From NCBI RefSeq assembly GCF_014653435.1, contig NZ_BNAO01000003.1, positions 46,629 to 110,628 on the forward strand: a DNA stretch of 64,000 nt. The letters run 5' to 3'. This document shows positions 53,752 through 63,796 of this stretch, one piece after another. How positions within the stretch are numbered: position 1 is the first letter of the stretch; every line of letters starts with the position of its first letter. The stretch comes from Alishewanella longhuensis. Its GTDB lineage: Bacteria > Pseudomonadota > Gammaproteobacteria > Enterobacterales > Alteromonadaceae. Position numbers and translations under genes: made by a program. Under the pieces are notes generated by a model. It did no database searches, had not been told where the DNA came from, and saw only the letters and a list, made by a program, of their open reading frames with translations.

Positions 53752-54278
53752 TCTGAGGTTTCTCGTTGCAGTAAATTAAGCGGATATAAGGGTAAAATAC
53801 CCGATAAGCCCTGCATATCACCTATCACCCAGATTTGCTCAAAAGGATGCTGTTTCGGCATATGAAGTTTATTGCAATGAGTTAACATATCATGGCGCCG
53901 CCACAGCGGGTTGGCATTGCGGATCACTAACCAAACCCGCTCACTGTCATAGCTTTTTTCTGCTTTATTACAAATAATGCGATTAAGCGCGGCTAGCATT
54001 CTTTGTTCAACCGGCACCCGCAACAGAGACAGTAATTCTTTGTGGGTTTGTGCACTTAGCTCGCGCCCTAAAATATGCATCGCCTCCACTTCGCTGCCGT
54101 ACAGGTGGGCAATTTCTAAATCAAGCTTTTGATCGGCGTAATAGCAAGAAACATCTGGCCTGGCAGGTTCATTGTGCCAGATATGCCGCATCTTCACTTG
54201 ATAGCGCTGCTCATAAAGCCGCATAAAAACTCTGGCGGCTTCATGCTCTAATAAAATTTTTTCTTCGCTGCCATTCAT
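53745..54278 (-). CDS. Conserved protein with possible PD-(D/E)xK-type core
   Basis: The 177-residue soluble protein contains ARPDVSCYYADQKLDLEIAH in its first third. The spacing PD-...-LDLEI is what one sees in PD-(D/E)xK nuclease folds, although the lysine is replaced (D-L-E-I, not E-x-K). A later ERVWLVIRNANPLWRRHDM segment could be a conserved strand. The nuclease idea is a pattern guess, not a family match. It overlaps the small membrane protein gene downstream. Confidence 0.7.
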   Translation of the reverse strand: MNGSEEKILLEHEAARVFMRLYEQRYQVKMRHIWHNEPARPDVSCYYADQKLDLEIAHLYGSEVEAMHILGRELSAQTHKELLSLLRVPVEQRMLAALNRIICNKAEKSYDSERVWLVIRNANPLWRRHDMLTHCNKLHMPKQHPFEQIWVIGDMQGLSGILPLYPLNLLQRETSEC

Positions 54279-54328
54279 TTAGATAAGTACATAGCCTTTT
54301 GCTGTTAACCATATAACGAGCTTATCAT

Positions 54329-54958
54329 CTATACCGCACTAAAATAATAGTGCCACAGTTCTAGGAGTACCGGAACTACCGATAACAACAAAATAAGCCC
54401 CATCAGCAGATTAAAAATGCGCTGTGCTACGGCGTTATTTAATACCTTTTTCAATACGGCACCGAACAACAACCAAATACCAACACAGGGAAAAGCAACC
54501 AGTAAAAACGCCAGGGTAATAGCAGACACTTCTAACCAGTATACACCCGCTACTGTAGTAAAGGCTGCCATGGCACCGGAGGCCATTACCCAGGCCTTGC
54601 CATTAACCCACTGAAATAATGCTGCTTGCCAAAAAGTTAAGGCTTTACTTTTACCGGTTGCGATATGTTCGGGTTTAGCACTGGCGATTTTATACGCCAA
54701 ATACAACAAATAAGCGGTACCCAGTACTTTAATCAGTTGATGCAGATGCGGATAACGATCGAAAACCACACCAAAACCCAGCCCAACCACCAACACCATT
54801 AATGGAAAACCTAAACAAATCCCCAACCAATGCGGCAGGCTGGCTTTAATGCCATAGTTAACCCCGGAAGACATAATCATCACATTATTAGGGCCTGGCG
54901 TGATGGTGGTTGAAAACGCAAAAAACAGTACCGCCCAAAAAATCTCCATTTCACTCAC
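54329..54958 (-). CDS. LysE/RhtB-family amino-acid exporter
   Basis: The 209-residue polytopic inner-membrane protein has about six helices. The family signature TITPGPNNVMIMSSGVNYGIKASLPH is near the N-terminus, and QWVNGKAWVMASGAM lies in the middle. Substrate cannot be told; relatives export homoserine, threonine, lysine or cysteine-type amino acids. Confidence 0.92.
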   Translation of the reverse strand: MSEMEIFWAVLFFAFSTTITPGPNNVMIMSSGVNYGIKASLPHWLGICLGFPLMVLVVGLGFGVVFDRYPHLHQLIKVLGTAYLLYLAYKIASAKPEHIATGKSKALTFWQAALFQWVNGKAWVMASGAMAAFTTVAGVYWLEVSAITLAFLLVAFPCVGIWLLFGAVLKKVLNNAVAQRIFNLLMGLILLLSVVPVLLELWHYYFSAV

Positions 54959-55077
54959 CTCAATACTTTGCTGTTATTCAACACAGATTCAGTTCCGCAG
55001 GCTAATCTGTGCTATACCTAACCACGACGGCAATAGTTAACGCTATGCTACAGCGGTTCACACCACAGGAGAATAAC

Positions 55078-55272
55078 ATGAATAAAATAATTGGATTAGC
55101 ACTACTGGTAGCGGGCGCAATTTTGCTGTATTTCGGTTATACCGAGTACAACTCTACCGCTTCTCAGGTTACCGAAATGGTTACTGGTAACCCCACTGAC
55201 AACGCCATCTGGTTTTTAGTGGGTGGTGCCATCGCCGCTATCGTCGGTGTTGGTATGTTACTAAAAAAATAG
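55078..55272 (+). CDS. Small membrane protein (DUF3185)
   Basis: The 64-residue protein has two helices (about 3-19 and 43-61) linked by YTEYNSTASQVTEMVTGNPTDN, the DUF3185 pattern. Function unknown. The ATG at 55078, seven bases after AGGAG, is used rather than the upstream frame extension from 55009. Confidence 0.88.
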   Translation: MNKIIGLALLVAGAILLYFGYTEYNSTASQVTEMVTGNPTDNAIWFLVGGAIAAIVGVGMLLKK

Positions 55273-55287
55273 TAGCCGCATAAAAGT

Positions 55288-55319
55288 AAAAAACCGGGCT
55301 TATCACACCCGGCTTTTTT
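55288..55319. terminator. Bidirectional terminator between convergent genes
   Basis: AAAAAACCGGG-cttatcaca-CCCGGCTTTTTT serves the DUF3185 gene (+) and glnS (-). Confidence 0.9.
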
Positions 55320-55365
55320 CTAACTGCAACAAAGAACCTTTGCCAAACCTAAAGGTACCGCAAAA

Positions 55366-57030
55366 TTACTCTTCTTCCTTGCCCCAAACATCACGCAGCC
55401 CTACCGTGCGATTAAACACCAAGGCCGCCGCAGTTGAGTCTTTATTGTCAGCGCAATAGTAGCCTTCACGTTCAAACTGATAAGCTTTTTCTGCCACTGC
55501 CTGCTGTAAAGATGGCTCGGCAAAACCGTGCTTAACAACTAATGACTGCGGATTAATCGTTGTCATAAAGTCATCTTCTGCTGCCGGATTAGCCACACTA
55601 AATAGCCTGTCGTATACCCGAAACTCTGCTGGCAACGCCTGAGTTTGCTCTACCCAATGAATAACGCCGCGGACCTTGCGGCCGTCTGCCGGGTTTTCAC
55701 CCAGTGTTTCAGGCAAGTAAGAGCATTTAAGTTCCAGCACCTGGCCCTGCTCGTCTTTAATCACTTCGTCAGCATGAATAACATAAGCATTACGCAAACG
55801 CACATCACCACCAAGCACTAAGCGCTTATATTTTTTATTGGCCTCTTCACGGAAATCGGCACGATCAATATACACAGTGCGGCCAAAAGGCAATTGTCGC
55901 TCACCCATATCTTCTTTTGGATGATTAGGAGCACTTAACCATTCCAATTTATCTTCCGGATAATTGGTAATGGTGACTTTTATCGGATCCAGCACGGCCA
56001 TAGCGCGAGGAGCTGCGGCATCTAAATCTTCGCGAATACAGGCTTCCAGTGCGCTCATTTCGATCACGTTGTCTTGCTTGGTTACACCAATGCGCTTCGC
56101 AAACTCACGAATAGCGGCAGGCGTGTAACCACGACGACGTAAACCAGCAATGGTTGGCATCCGCGGATCGTCCCAGCCACTGACGACTTGCTGCTCGACT
56201 AAGGTTTGCAATTTACGCTTACTCATCACCGCATATTCTAAATTAAGACGCGAGAATTCAATTTGCTGCGGATGACAGGCAATAGTGATATTGTCTAAAA
56301 TCCAATCGTATAAACGGCGGTTATCCTGGAACTCCAGCGTACAAAGCGAATGAGTAATACCTTCCAGCGCGTCGGAAATACAATGGGTAAAGTCGTACAT
56401 CGGGTAAATGCACCAGCTATCACCGGTTTGATGATGGTGGGCAAACTTCACCCGGTAAATCACCGGATCGCGCATACACATAAAGCTGGACGCCATATCA
56501 ATCTTGGCGCGCAGCGAACACTCGCCTTCTTTAAAACCGCCTGCTCGCATCTTTTCAAACAGCGCTAAATTCTCTGCTGGGCTAGTATCACGGTATGGGC
56601 TAGGCTTACCTGGCTGCGTTAAATTGCCACGGTACTCGCGCATTTGTTCGGCATTTAAGAAACAGACATAGGCTAAACCCTTGTTAATTAGCTCAACCGC
56701 ATAACCATACAACTGCTCAAAGTAATCCGATGAATAACGGACTGCACCTGACCACTGAAAACCTAGCCATTTTACGTCTCGCTGAATAGACTCAACAAAC
56801 TCAACGTTTTCTTTTTCCGGGTTGGTATCATCAAACCGTAAGTTACACTGGCCCTGGTAATCCTGCGCTATGCCAAAATTTAAACAAATCGATTTAGCAT
56901 GGCCAATGTGCAAATAGCCATTAGGTTCCGGCGGAAAACGGGTTTGCACGGTGTTGTGCTTAGCACTGGCTAAATCGGCATCGATAATTTGCCGAATAAA
57001 ATTTGTTGGGCGTGGCGTAACGTCCGACAT
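55366..57030 (-). CDS. glnS: Glutaminyl-tRNA synthetase
   Basis: This 554-residue class I synthetase charges tRNA-Gln. The HIGH-type motif is [15 protein letters not shown] (about residues 33-47) and the KMSKS-type motif is [11 protein letters not shown]-terminal anticodon-binding beta-barrels follow. Length equals the E. coli enzyme. Presence of GlnRS means the organism need not use the Glu-tRNA amidotransferase route for glutamine. Confidence 0.98.
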   Translation of the reverse strand: MSDVTPRPTNFIRQIIDADLASAKHNTVQTRFPPEPNGYLHIGHAKSICLNFGIAQDYQGQCNLRFDDTNPEKENVEFVESIQRDVKWLGFQWSGAVRYSSDYFEQLYGYAVELINKGLAYVCFLNAEQMREYRGNLTQPGKPSPYRDTSPAENLALFEKMRAGGFKEGECSLRAKIDMASSFMCMRDPVIYRVKFAHHHQTGDSWCIYPMYDFTHCISDALEGITHSLCTLEFQDNRRLYDWILDNITIACHPQQIEFSRLNLEYAVMSKRKLQTLVEQQVVSGWDDPRMPTIAGLRRRGYTPAAIREFAKRIGVTKQDNVIEMSALEACIREDLDAAAPRAMAVLDPIKVTITNYPEDKLEWLSAPNHPKEDMGERQLPFGRTVYIDRADFREEANKKYKRLVLGGDVRLRNAYVIHADEVIKDEQGQVLELKCSYLPETLGENPADGRKVRGVIHWVEQTQALPAEFRVYDRLFSVANPAAEDDFMTTINPQSLVVKHGFAEPSLQQAVAEKAYQFEREGYYCADNKDSTAAALVFNRTVGLRDVWGKEEE

Positions 57031-57156
57031 AGTAATGAGTGTCCTTTTTTAATAACGGGAAACGAACAATTAGCGGCATTATAACAGCAGAAGCAACGCT
57101 GACCAGCGTCTGTGAGCATCGAACGCTAAGTTTTTAAAATCGTCTATCTTTTATTA

Positions 57157-57186
57157 GATAGCAGGCAAAGAGCAACCTGCTACCTA
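57157..57186 (-). terminator. Possible terminator after the halogenase gene
   Basis: AGATAGCAGG and CCTGCTACCT pair around CAAAGAGCAA, 35 bp after the halogenase stop codon. No clear T-tract follows on the minus strand. Confidence 0.4.
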
Positions 57187-57220
57187 AGGTGTTTTCAGCT
57201 GTTCCAGTCTGACTGGTGAT

Positions 57221-58846
57221 TCAAACCCATCCTGCAGGTTTAGATGCTGTCACATATTGCTGTTTACCAAGCACTTTTTCTAACCAAATCGCATGAGGGG
57301 GCAACTTGTTTTTTGCCATTTGTACACGTTGCAGAATAGCGCGGTGTATTTGTGTTGGTGGCAGTGACGGGCCGTATCGATCAAGCATCTCGTCTTTCAA
57401 GTAATCCATACCATAAAGGATACATTGATAGCTCTCGTGATTCCATAATCCTCCGGTATCAACCGCTGCACGCATATCGCTAAAACCTTCACTGGTCCCG
57501 AGCGCATTCATCCCTGCAAACCACTGATCTTGGAAATCATGCGCACTAGGCGGCTTAATTTTCCAAAAAGCCAATTTGGCCTGCAATCTATCGGTAATAC
57601 GCTCCGGCTTCTGTACTTCACGCCAAAACGCAGTATCAGTGCGCTTTGTCATGCAATAATGCATATTAATAAAGTCGAGAATTTCATAAAATCGGTTAGA
57701 CAAGATTCGATTATAGCGGCTAGCTAAAACCGGCATATCAGCCTTATTAAACGGAAAATGCTCTGCTAACACTACAGCACCTAGATCGCTTAAATAAAGA
57801 CCGGTTGACTCCAATGGTTCAATAAAACCACCAGATAAACCAATGGCAACACAGTTACCTTGCCAATTCTGCTTACGACGTCCTACTTTAAAGTTAACGA
57901 TACGATGTGGTAGGTGCTCGCAGCCAGCACCTTGATACGCTCTCATCTCACGTTCAGCAGCATCAATATCGATAAAAGCACTACTATGAACATAACCGAC
58001 AGAACGCTGATTTTGCATTGGAATATCCCAAATCCAACCGTTGGATAATGCTGTCGCTGTAGTGTAGGGCCTTATCATGCCCGGATAGAAGTGATCGTAG
58101 GGAATGTGCATGGTAATAGCTCTATCGCATAACAACCACTGCGAGCAATCCTCAAAACCTACCCCCATCTTCTGTTCTATTAGTTTCGCACTAAAACCAG
58201 TACAATCAACAAAAAGATCTGCCGTAATGCGCTCACCTTGTGAAGTTAAAACAGCAGCAATATGCTCTGCTGAGTCCATCTCCACATCAGTCATATTGGC
58301 TAAGGTATGTGTAACGCCTCGCGCCACTGAAAAATCGCGCAGGTAATCAGCAAACTTCTGCGCATTCATGTGATAGGCATAGTTTAACGGTGGCCCCATA
58401 TCCCAAGCACCAAGCATTTTAGGTGCTAAGCCCATTTCACAAATCAAAGGTTGCGCCGAGCAAGTTTCCATAAATGGAATACTACGATCACTGCGTAACC
58501 ATTCATCCGCCAAGTGATCTAAAGGTTGGGTACGCATACTGCTAAACGGGTGATGATAAAAAGAGTTGTTATTGTGTACCCAATTGGTATATTTGATCGA
58601 TTGTTTGAAAGTCGCATCCGTAGCACGCATAAATTCTAACTCGTCAACACCAATGACCGCCAGTAAATGCCGCATTGAGGGAATTGTCGCCTCTCCTACT
58701 GAAATCCTTGGAATATCTGGCGATTCAATTAACTGGATCTGCACCCGCGGCGATATACCGCCTTTGTTCAAAGCACCGTTAAGATAGGCTGCGGTCATCC
58801 AACCAGCTGATCCACCACCCACTATCAACACTTTAGGCATGTTCAT
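57221..58846 (-). CDS. Flavin-dependent (tryptophan-type) halogenase
   Basis: This 541-residue FADH2-dependent halogenase has the FAD loop VGGGSAGWM at residues 9-17 and the lysine at K81 (ATFKQSIKYTNW), which corresponds to the catalytic lysine of PrnA. The WxWxIP motif is exact as WIWDIP (271-276). FVDCTGF and SGGFIEPLESTGL also match. It would halogenate an electron-rich substrate, possibly tryptophan or an indole; relatives beside TonB receptors have unknown substrates. It lies 10 bp after a sulfotransferase-like gene. Confidence 0.92.
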   Translation of the reverse strand: MNMPKVLIVGGGSAGWMTAAYLNGALNKGGISPRVQIQLIESPDIPRISVGEATIPSMRHLLAVIGVDELEFMRATDATFKQSIKYTNWVHNNNSFYHHPFSSMRTQPLDHLADEWLRSDRSIPFMETCSAQPLICEMGLAPKMLGAWDMGPPLNYAYHMNAQKFADYLRDFSVARGVTHTLANMTDVEMDSAEHIAAVLTSQGERITADLFVDCTGFSAKLIEQKMGVGFEDCSQWLLCDRAITMHIPYDHFYPGMIRPYTTATALSNGWIWDIPMQNQRSVGYVHSSAFIDIDAAEREMRAYQGAGCEHLPHRIVNFKVGRRKQNWQGNCVAIGLSGGFIEPLESTGLYLSDLGAVVLAEHFPFNKADMPVLASRYNRILSNRFYEILDFINMHYCMTKRTDTAFWREVQKPERITDRLQAKLAFWKIKPPSAHDFQDQWFAGMNALGTSEGFSDMRAAVDTGGLWNHESYQCILYGMDYLKDEMLDRYGPSLPPTQIHRAILQRVQMAKNKLPPHAIWLEKVLGKQQYVTASKPAGWV

Positions 58847-58856
58847 CTTTATACCC

Positions 58857-59648
58857 CTAGTAATAACCCAGCATATGTCTTAAACCAGGAGCTGCATACT
58901 CCACCAAACGCTTTTGTATATCAGGCAGTTCGTCGGGTAACTCGCTAGTTAGCCCTACCAAGTTTTCTCGATAAGTGCCGCTTTGCTTGCGATCAGAACC
59001 TACTTCAAGACGTTTGCGCCAATCATCAGGTAACACACCATCTTTGAGAACCGGCTGCAATAAATCGGTAAAATAGCGTTCAGCGGCTGGCGTATTTAGT
59101 ATTTTTAAATGCTTAATAACATCTTCAAAACGCACTAATTTAATACCCGTACCTAACCAAGCGATTGAGTTATGTGTATATATTTCGTTTAGCGTGGGCG
59201 CTTTTTGATAAATGCCAAATATCATCATATTCAGCATCTCCTCTATGCTCACCCTACCACCTTTAAGATGATCCATTTGTCCCTGGAAAGTGTCAGATAA
59301 GAAAAAACGAGCTCGCGCTAACACCCAATCATAGGGATCACGAACAATAACATAATGAACTGCCGATTGAGTGGCCAACGCTGAATCGTCAGAAAATAAT
59401 AGGTGTCCCCAACTCAGCATCGGTTGCTTTGGATTAAAAGCAGGCAAACAATGCCTTAAATTTGGGATTTGCACAAAAGCTTGATGATACTGTTGCGCGA
59501 CTGGTACAAACATTCTGAAAATATTTCGAAGCAAATGAGTTCCGCATTTTGGAACTGAATTCAAGAATACAGGCTGCTGCAGCGGAGATTGCTCAAACTG
59601 GTGATTTATCTCATTCAATGTATCAGGTTTAGCAAAAACGGTAGGCAT
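58857..59648 (-). CDS. Sulfotransferase-like protein (PAPS-dependent fold)
   Basis: The 263-residue soluble protein has the 5'-phosphosulfate loop pattern NSVPKCGTHLLRNIF (residues 30-44). The 3'-phosphate-binding strand YVIVRDPYDWVLARARFF begins at about residue 99, and SDRKQSGTYREN fits the C-terminal part of the site. I used the ATG at 59648; the frame extends upstream to a GTG at 59705 without a family match. The acceptor is unknown. It is paired with the halogenase gene, which suggests joint tailoring of one metabolite. Confidence 0.82.
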   Translation of the reverse strand: MPTVFAKPDTLNEINHQFEQSPLQQPVFLNSVPKCGTHLLRNIFRMFVPVAQQYHQAFVQIPNLRHCLPAFNPKQPMLSWGHLLFSDDSALATQSAVHYVIVRDPYDWVLARARFFLSDTFQGQMDHLKGGRVSIEEMLNMMIFGIYQKAPTLNEIYTHNSIAWLGTGIKLVRFEDVIKHLKILNTPAAERYFTDLLQPVLKDGVLPDDWRKRLEVGSDRKQSGTYRENLVGLTSELPDELPDIQKRLVEYAAPGLRHMLGYY

Positions 59649-59718
59649 GAGTGCCACTTCCAGATAGTAGGAACCAGACAACCAACAGTAGACTGACGGC
59701 TCCACAAATTAACTCAAC

Positions 59719-59746
59719 AAAAAAATGCCGACGACAGTCGGCATTT
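59719..59746 (-). terminator. Terminator after the TonB receptor gene
   Basis: On the minus strand AAATGCCGAC-tgtc-GTCGGCATTT is followed by TTTTG. It separates the receptor gene from the sulfotransferase-halogenase pair, which needs read-through or its own promoter. Confidence 0.88.
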
Positions 59747-59771
59747 ACATTCAACTACAAAAACCTAGCAT

Positions 59772-62741
59772 TTAGAAACTGTAAGAAACGTTCATAAACA
59801 TACGACGTCCTAACCAATCATACTGACTGTAAAACGCTGAAGTTCCTAAACGTGTAACGCCACCGATAGCACTCACCTTTGGTGGTTCTTTATCAAAGGC
59901 GTTGGCAACACCAAAGGTTACATCCAGACCTGTTGTAGTAAACTCCTTGGTAACTGAAAACGCATGGTAGATAACCGCATCAGAATGTAAAACGAGTTTT
60001 ACTGGGTCGCCACGGTAAGAACCTGTATCACGATAGGTGCCCTGGCCATAACGCTCATAGTTAGACACTGAACCAACATAACGCGCATTCCAGTTAAATG
60101 TCCAATCTTCGTACGTTAAGCCAACCATCAGATTACCAACGTCTTTTGGACTACCAAATTCACCTGTACGATCAATTGGATCACTGGTAGCAAACAACTG
60201 ACGTGACGCCTCTAGCTGTCTTGTATGCTGATAAGTGGCTGAGAAACGACCAATTGGCGTATCTGTGCCATAGTTAACAGTAAAATCTAAACCACGGTTA
60301 ACCTGAGTTGCGATATTCAGATAACCACCGCGAACATCCGTAATCCGTAAGTCTGTTGGGTCGCGCTCGAACTGACTACATAAAGGTTCAGTTGCAAAGG
60401 TCTCAGAATTATAACAGTTACCAACAATCTGACCGGCAGTTAAGCTAGTTACTTCACCGGTGATTTGAATATCAAAGTAATCAACAGAGGCACTAAAACG
60501 GTGATCAGTAAAATCTGGTAACCAGACTAAACCAACCGTTTCCGATACCGAAGTTTCTGCACCTAACTGACCTGCGCCACCACCCGTTGTGACTGTTGCA
60601 GTAATAGCACCACCGCCAAAGTTAGCTGGGATACCATCTGCGGCACAGTTATTAGCAACTTTCTCACTCGTCGTGCCAGCGGCCAAACCTGGGCCCCAGT
60701 TTATACAAGGATCGATGTTACGTTGTGCCACAAAACTGGTTTGGTTATTCAGATATAACTCGAACAGTGCCGGTGAACGGAAAGACGTACCACGCGAAGC
60801 TCTAACACGGAAACCATTGGCAATGTTCCAGTTTAAACCCGCTTTGTAAGTACTGTCGCTGCCGTAAGATGAAACATCTGTCCAGCGACCAGACACTGTT
60901 AAATCAAGTGACTCAATCAGCGGCATACTGCGAATAAGTGGGATTTGTAACTCAGAGAAAACAGCCTTGCTATTATGCTTACCTGCAGTGATACCGGCCG
61001 AGGTTTGACCCCAAGCGTTACCATTTAAAGTTTCCGGACCAGGAACATCATTGATTGAATCTTCTTGCATCTGGAAACCAAATGCAGAACCGACATTCCC
61101 GGCAGGTAACTCAAATAAATCACCAGAAATAAAGCCTTCGATTGAGTTCTGTTTATAAACGGTATTACCTGTCTGCTCACCAAATAAGAATGCTCTAACT
61201 TGAGGAGAGATATTACCGGCTAAGAACTGAGGATCTAACCAAGGCACATCGATACAAGGAACACCGCGCACAGGGGTGTTGGTCCCAACGCAAGAACCAG
61301 ATGCGAAGTTATATGGAGATATAGCATCATCGTAGATTAGCTTAGTTTTATAATCACCACTACTATAACTATTCTGATAAGCTAAATCCCAGTACCAATC
61401 GCCAATGTCACCTGTCAAACCAACAACAAAGCGACGATAATCAACGGTAATTTTATCACCAGAATGATCAGTAATAGCAGTAGGACTTAACCATTGAGCA
61501 CCGGTCCAACCTGCGCTTAATGGATCACCACCAAAAAAGTCTTCGTTATATTTGTAGCTCCAGAACTGACGATAGCCATTAGACGTCGTAGTACGACGGT
61601 TTAATAAAACTTCGCCGTAAACGCTAGTATTGTCTGTTAACTCGTAGTCACCTTGGGCATATAAGGTAACTAATTCATTTTTTGGAATCAGTGTTTCTAA
61701 ATCTTGGAAAGGGTGATCTGCGTTAGTTACAGAATCAGACAACCGATCGTAAGCAACAGGGAACCAGCCTGGTGGGGTTACCATAAAGTCTGGATCATTA
61801 GGATCTACAGCAAAACCCGGGATAAACTGGCCTAAGTTGCCATCATAATCAAATTGCGCTTTAGAACCTACAGGTACGTTACCACCAGCACCTTGATAAT
61901 CGTAGAGCCAAACATGACCCCACAACAAATCGTTACAATGATATTTGCCAGTACGAGGATCGATAGGATCTGCACGTTCGCCCGTAGTTGGATTGAAAAT
62001 ATAACGCTCAGCACAATTGAAAAAACTACGTTGTCCCTGAGCAAGTTCTTTTTGAACCTTATAGTCACCCACTAACCGGAAAGAACCCCGACCAAAGGTT
62101 TGACCATAGGTACCGTTTAACTGGTAATTTTCACCACCATTTTCGGTAGGTTGAGACGTATTAAAGTTTAAGGTACTTTCATCACCTTTCTTAGTAATGA
62201 TGTTAATAACACCTGCAACTGCGTCAGAACCATAAAGTGAAGAAGCACCGTCTTTCAGAATTTCTATTCGATCAATAGCTGACAAGGGTAAGACGTTCGG
62301 ATCGAAAGAGGCAACTTGTCCCCGCGTACCTGCTGGACCTGCGCGACGGCCATTCAACAGAACTAAGGTACGATTGGCACCCAAACCACGCAATGAAATG
62401 CTCTCAGAACCCACACCACCTTCTGTAACAAAGGCTGTTGAGGCCGCAGCAGTAATTTGGTTAGAACCCGCCGCTACGGTAGAGTTACGTAATAGTTCAC
62501 CTAAATTATTAATACCTTGGCTGGCCGCAACGCTGGCATTAATAATTTCTACTGGTGTGGCTTGATCTAAACCGTCAGTCCGAATACGACTACCAATTAC
62601 TTGAATTCTTTCAGCTTTTTCTTCAACTTTTTCTGTTTCGTCAACTTCTTGAGCACTGACATTAAATAGTGAGCCTGCAAGCACACAACTGACAGCAAGT
62701 GCCAGCGGGTTCTTCCTCGATAGTGGAAAAGTGGTTTTCAT
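59772..62741 (-). CDS. TonB-dependent outer-membrane receptor
   Basis: This 989-residue receptor has a signal peptide (cut near FNVSAQ, residue ~30) and a TonB-box-like region (ERIQVIGSRIRTDG). The plug domain (about 55-190) includes SISLRGLGANRTLVLLNGRR and ILKDGASSLYGSDAVAGVINIITKK. A ~750-residue barrel ends in phenylalanine. It resembles the large plug-barrel receptors abundant in Alteromonadales. The ligand is unknown; position next to halogenase and sulfotransferase genes hints at a halogenated or aromatic compound, or a sulfated glycan. Confidence 0.94.
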   Translation of the reverse strand: MKTTFPLSRKNPLALAVSCVLAGSLFNVSAQEVDETEKVEEKAERIQVIGSRIRTDGLDQATPVEIINASVAASQGINNLGELLRNSTVAAGSNQITAAASTAFVTEGGVGSESISLRGLGANRTLVLLNGRRAGPAGTRGQVASFDPNVLPLSAIDRIEILKDGASSLYGSDAVAGVINIITKKGDESTLNFNTSQPTENGGENYQLNGTYGQTFGRGSFRLVGDYKVQKELAQGQRSFFNCAERYIFNPTTGERADPIDPRTGKYHCNDLLWGHVWLYDYQGAGGNVPVGSKAQFDYDGNLGQFIPGFAVDPNDPDFMVTPPGWFPVAYDRLSDSVTNADHPFQDLETLIPKNELVTLYAQGDYELTDNTSVYGEVLLNRRTTTSNGYRQFWSYKYNEDFFGGDPLSAGWTGAQWLSPTAITDHSGDKITVDYRRFVVGLTGDIGDWYWDLAYQNSYSSGDYKTKLIYDDAISPYNFASGSCVGTNTPVRGVPCIDVPWLDPQFLAGNISPQVRAFLFGEQTGNTVYKQNSIEGFISGDLFELPAGNVGSAFGFQMQEDSINDVPGPETLNGNAWGQTSAGITAGKHNSKAVFSELQIPLIRSMPLIESLDLTVSGRWTDVSSYGSDSTYKAGLNWNIANGFRVRASRGTSFRSPALFELYLNNQTSFVAQRNIDPCINWGPGLAAGTTSEKVANNCAADGIPANFGGGAITATVTTGGGAGQLGAETSVSETVGLVWLPDFTDHRFSASVDYFDIQITGEVTSLTAGQIVGNCYNSETFATEPLCSQFERDPTDLRITDVRGGYLNIATQVNRGLDFTVNYGTDTPIGRFSATYQHTRQLEASRQLFATSDPIDRTGEFGSPKDVGNLMVGLTYEDWTFNWNARYVGSVSNYERYGQGTYRDTGSYRGDPVKLVLHSDAVIYHAFSVTKEFTTTGLDVTFGVANAFDKEPPKVSAIGGVTRLGTSAFYSQYDWLGRRMFMNVSYSF

Positions 62742-62871
62742 AGAGATTTCCCTGGTAATTATTATTTGATTGGCATTTTTAAAACTGAATATAGCCTTAA
62801 TTGCCTATTTTCATGTTAGAGAGATGAGTGTAAAAATCAACCCCTAAACACAAGATTCGTTAATAATAGGC

Positions 62872-62900
62872 AAAAAAAAACCGCCAGAAGGCGGTTTCTT
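62872..62900 (-). terminator. sucD terminator
   Basis: On the minus strand AAACCGCC-ttct-GGCGGTTT with a run of TTTTTTTT, 14 bp after the sucD stop codon. Confidence 0.94.
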
Positions 62901-62913
62901 AGCTTCAGAAAAA

Positions 62914-63786
62914 TTACCAACCGGTAATTTCCTTCAGTGCTTTACCGATATCAGCTAAACTTTTCACAGTTTTCACGCCAGCATCTTCTAGCGCAGCGAA
63001 TTTCTCATCGGCAGTACCTTTACCACCAGAGATAATAGCGCCGGCATGGCCCATACGCTTACCAGCAGGTGCAGTGACACCAGCGATGTAAGATACTACA
63101 GGCTTAGTTACGTGTTGCTTGATATAAGCAGCCGCTTCTTCTTCTGCAGAACCACCGATTTCACCGATCATGACGATCGCTTCAGTTTGTGGATCGTCCT
63201 GGAATAACTTCAGGATATCGATAAAGTTAGAACCTGGGATTGGGTCGCCACCGATACCAACACAAGTAGACTGCCCAAAACCGTAGTCAGTAGTCTGCTT
63301 AACAGCTTCATAAGTCAGGGTGCCTGAACGAGATACGATACCGACTTTACCTGGTTTGTGAATGTGACCTGGCATAATACCAATTTTACATTCGCCTGGT
63401 GTGATCACGCCTGGGCAGTTAGGGCCAATTAAGCGTACGCCTAATTCGTCACATTTAACTTTGGCATCTAACATATCTAAGGTTGGGATACCTTCAGTGA
63501 TACATACGATCAGTTTAATACCACCGTTAGCCGCTTCTAAGATAGAATCTTTACAAAAGGCAGCTGGTACGTAGATTACTGACGCTTCAGCACCAGTCGC
63601 TTCTACAGCTTCTTTTACCGTGTTGAATACTGGCAGACCTAAATGCGTTTGGCCGCCTTTACCTGGCGTGACACCGCCAACCATCTTAGTACCGTAAGCA
63701 ATAGCTTGCTCAGAGTGGAAAGTACCCTGGGCACCAGTGAAACCCTGACAAATTACTTTGGTATCTTTGTTAATTAAAACGCTCAT
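62914..63786 (-). CDS. sucD: Succinyl-CoA synthetase alpha subunit
   Basis: This 290-residue ADP-forming subunit binds CoA and carries the phosphorylated histidine in the [17 protein letters not shown] region. [38 protein letters not shown] and [11 protein letters not shown] are family blocks. It lies ten bases after sucC. In the TCA cycle it makes succinate, which is also a product of the propionate pathway at 13-19 kb. Confidence 0.98.
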   Translation of the reverse strand: MSVLINKDTKVICQGFTGAQGTFHSEQAIAYGTKMVGGVTPGKGGQTHLGLPVFNTVKEAVEATGAEASVIYVPAAFCKDSILEAANGGIKLIVCITEGIPTLDMLDAKVKCDELGVRLIGPNCPGVITPGECKIGIMPGHIHKPGKVGIVSRSGTLTYEAVKQTTDYGFGQSTCVGIGGDPIPGSNFIDILKLFQDDPQTEAIVMIGEIGGSAEEEAAAYIKQHVTKPVVSYIAGVTAPAGKRMGHAGAIISGGKGTADEKFAALEDAGVKTVKSLADIGKALKEITGW

Positions 63787-63796
63787 TGCTTACCCC

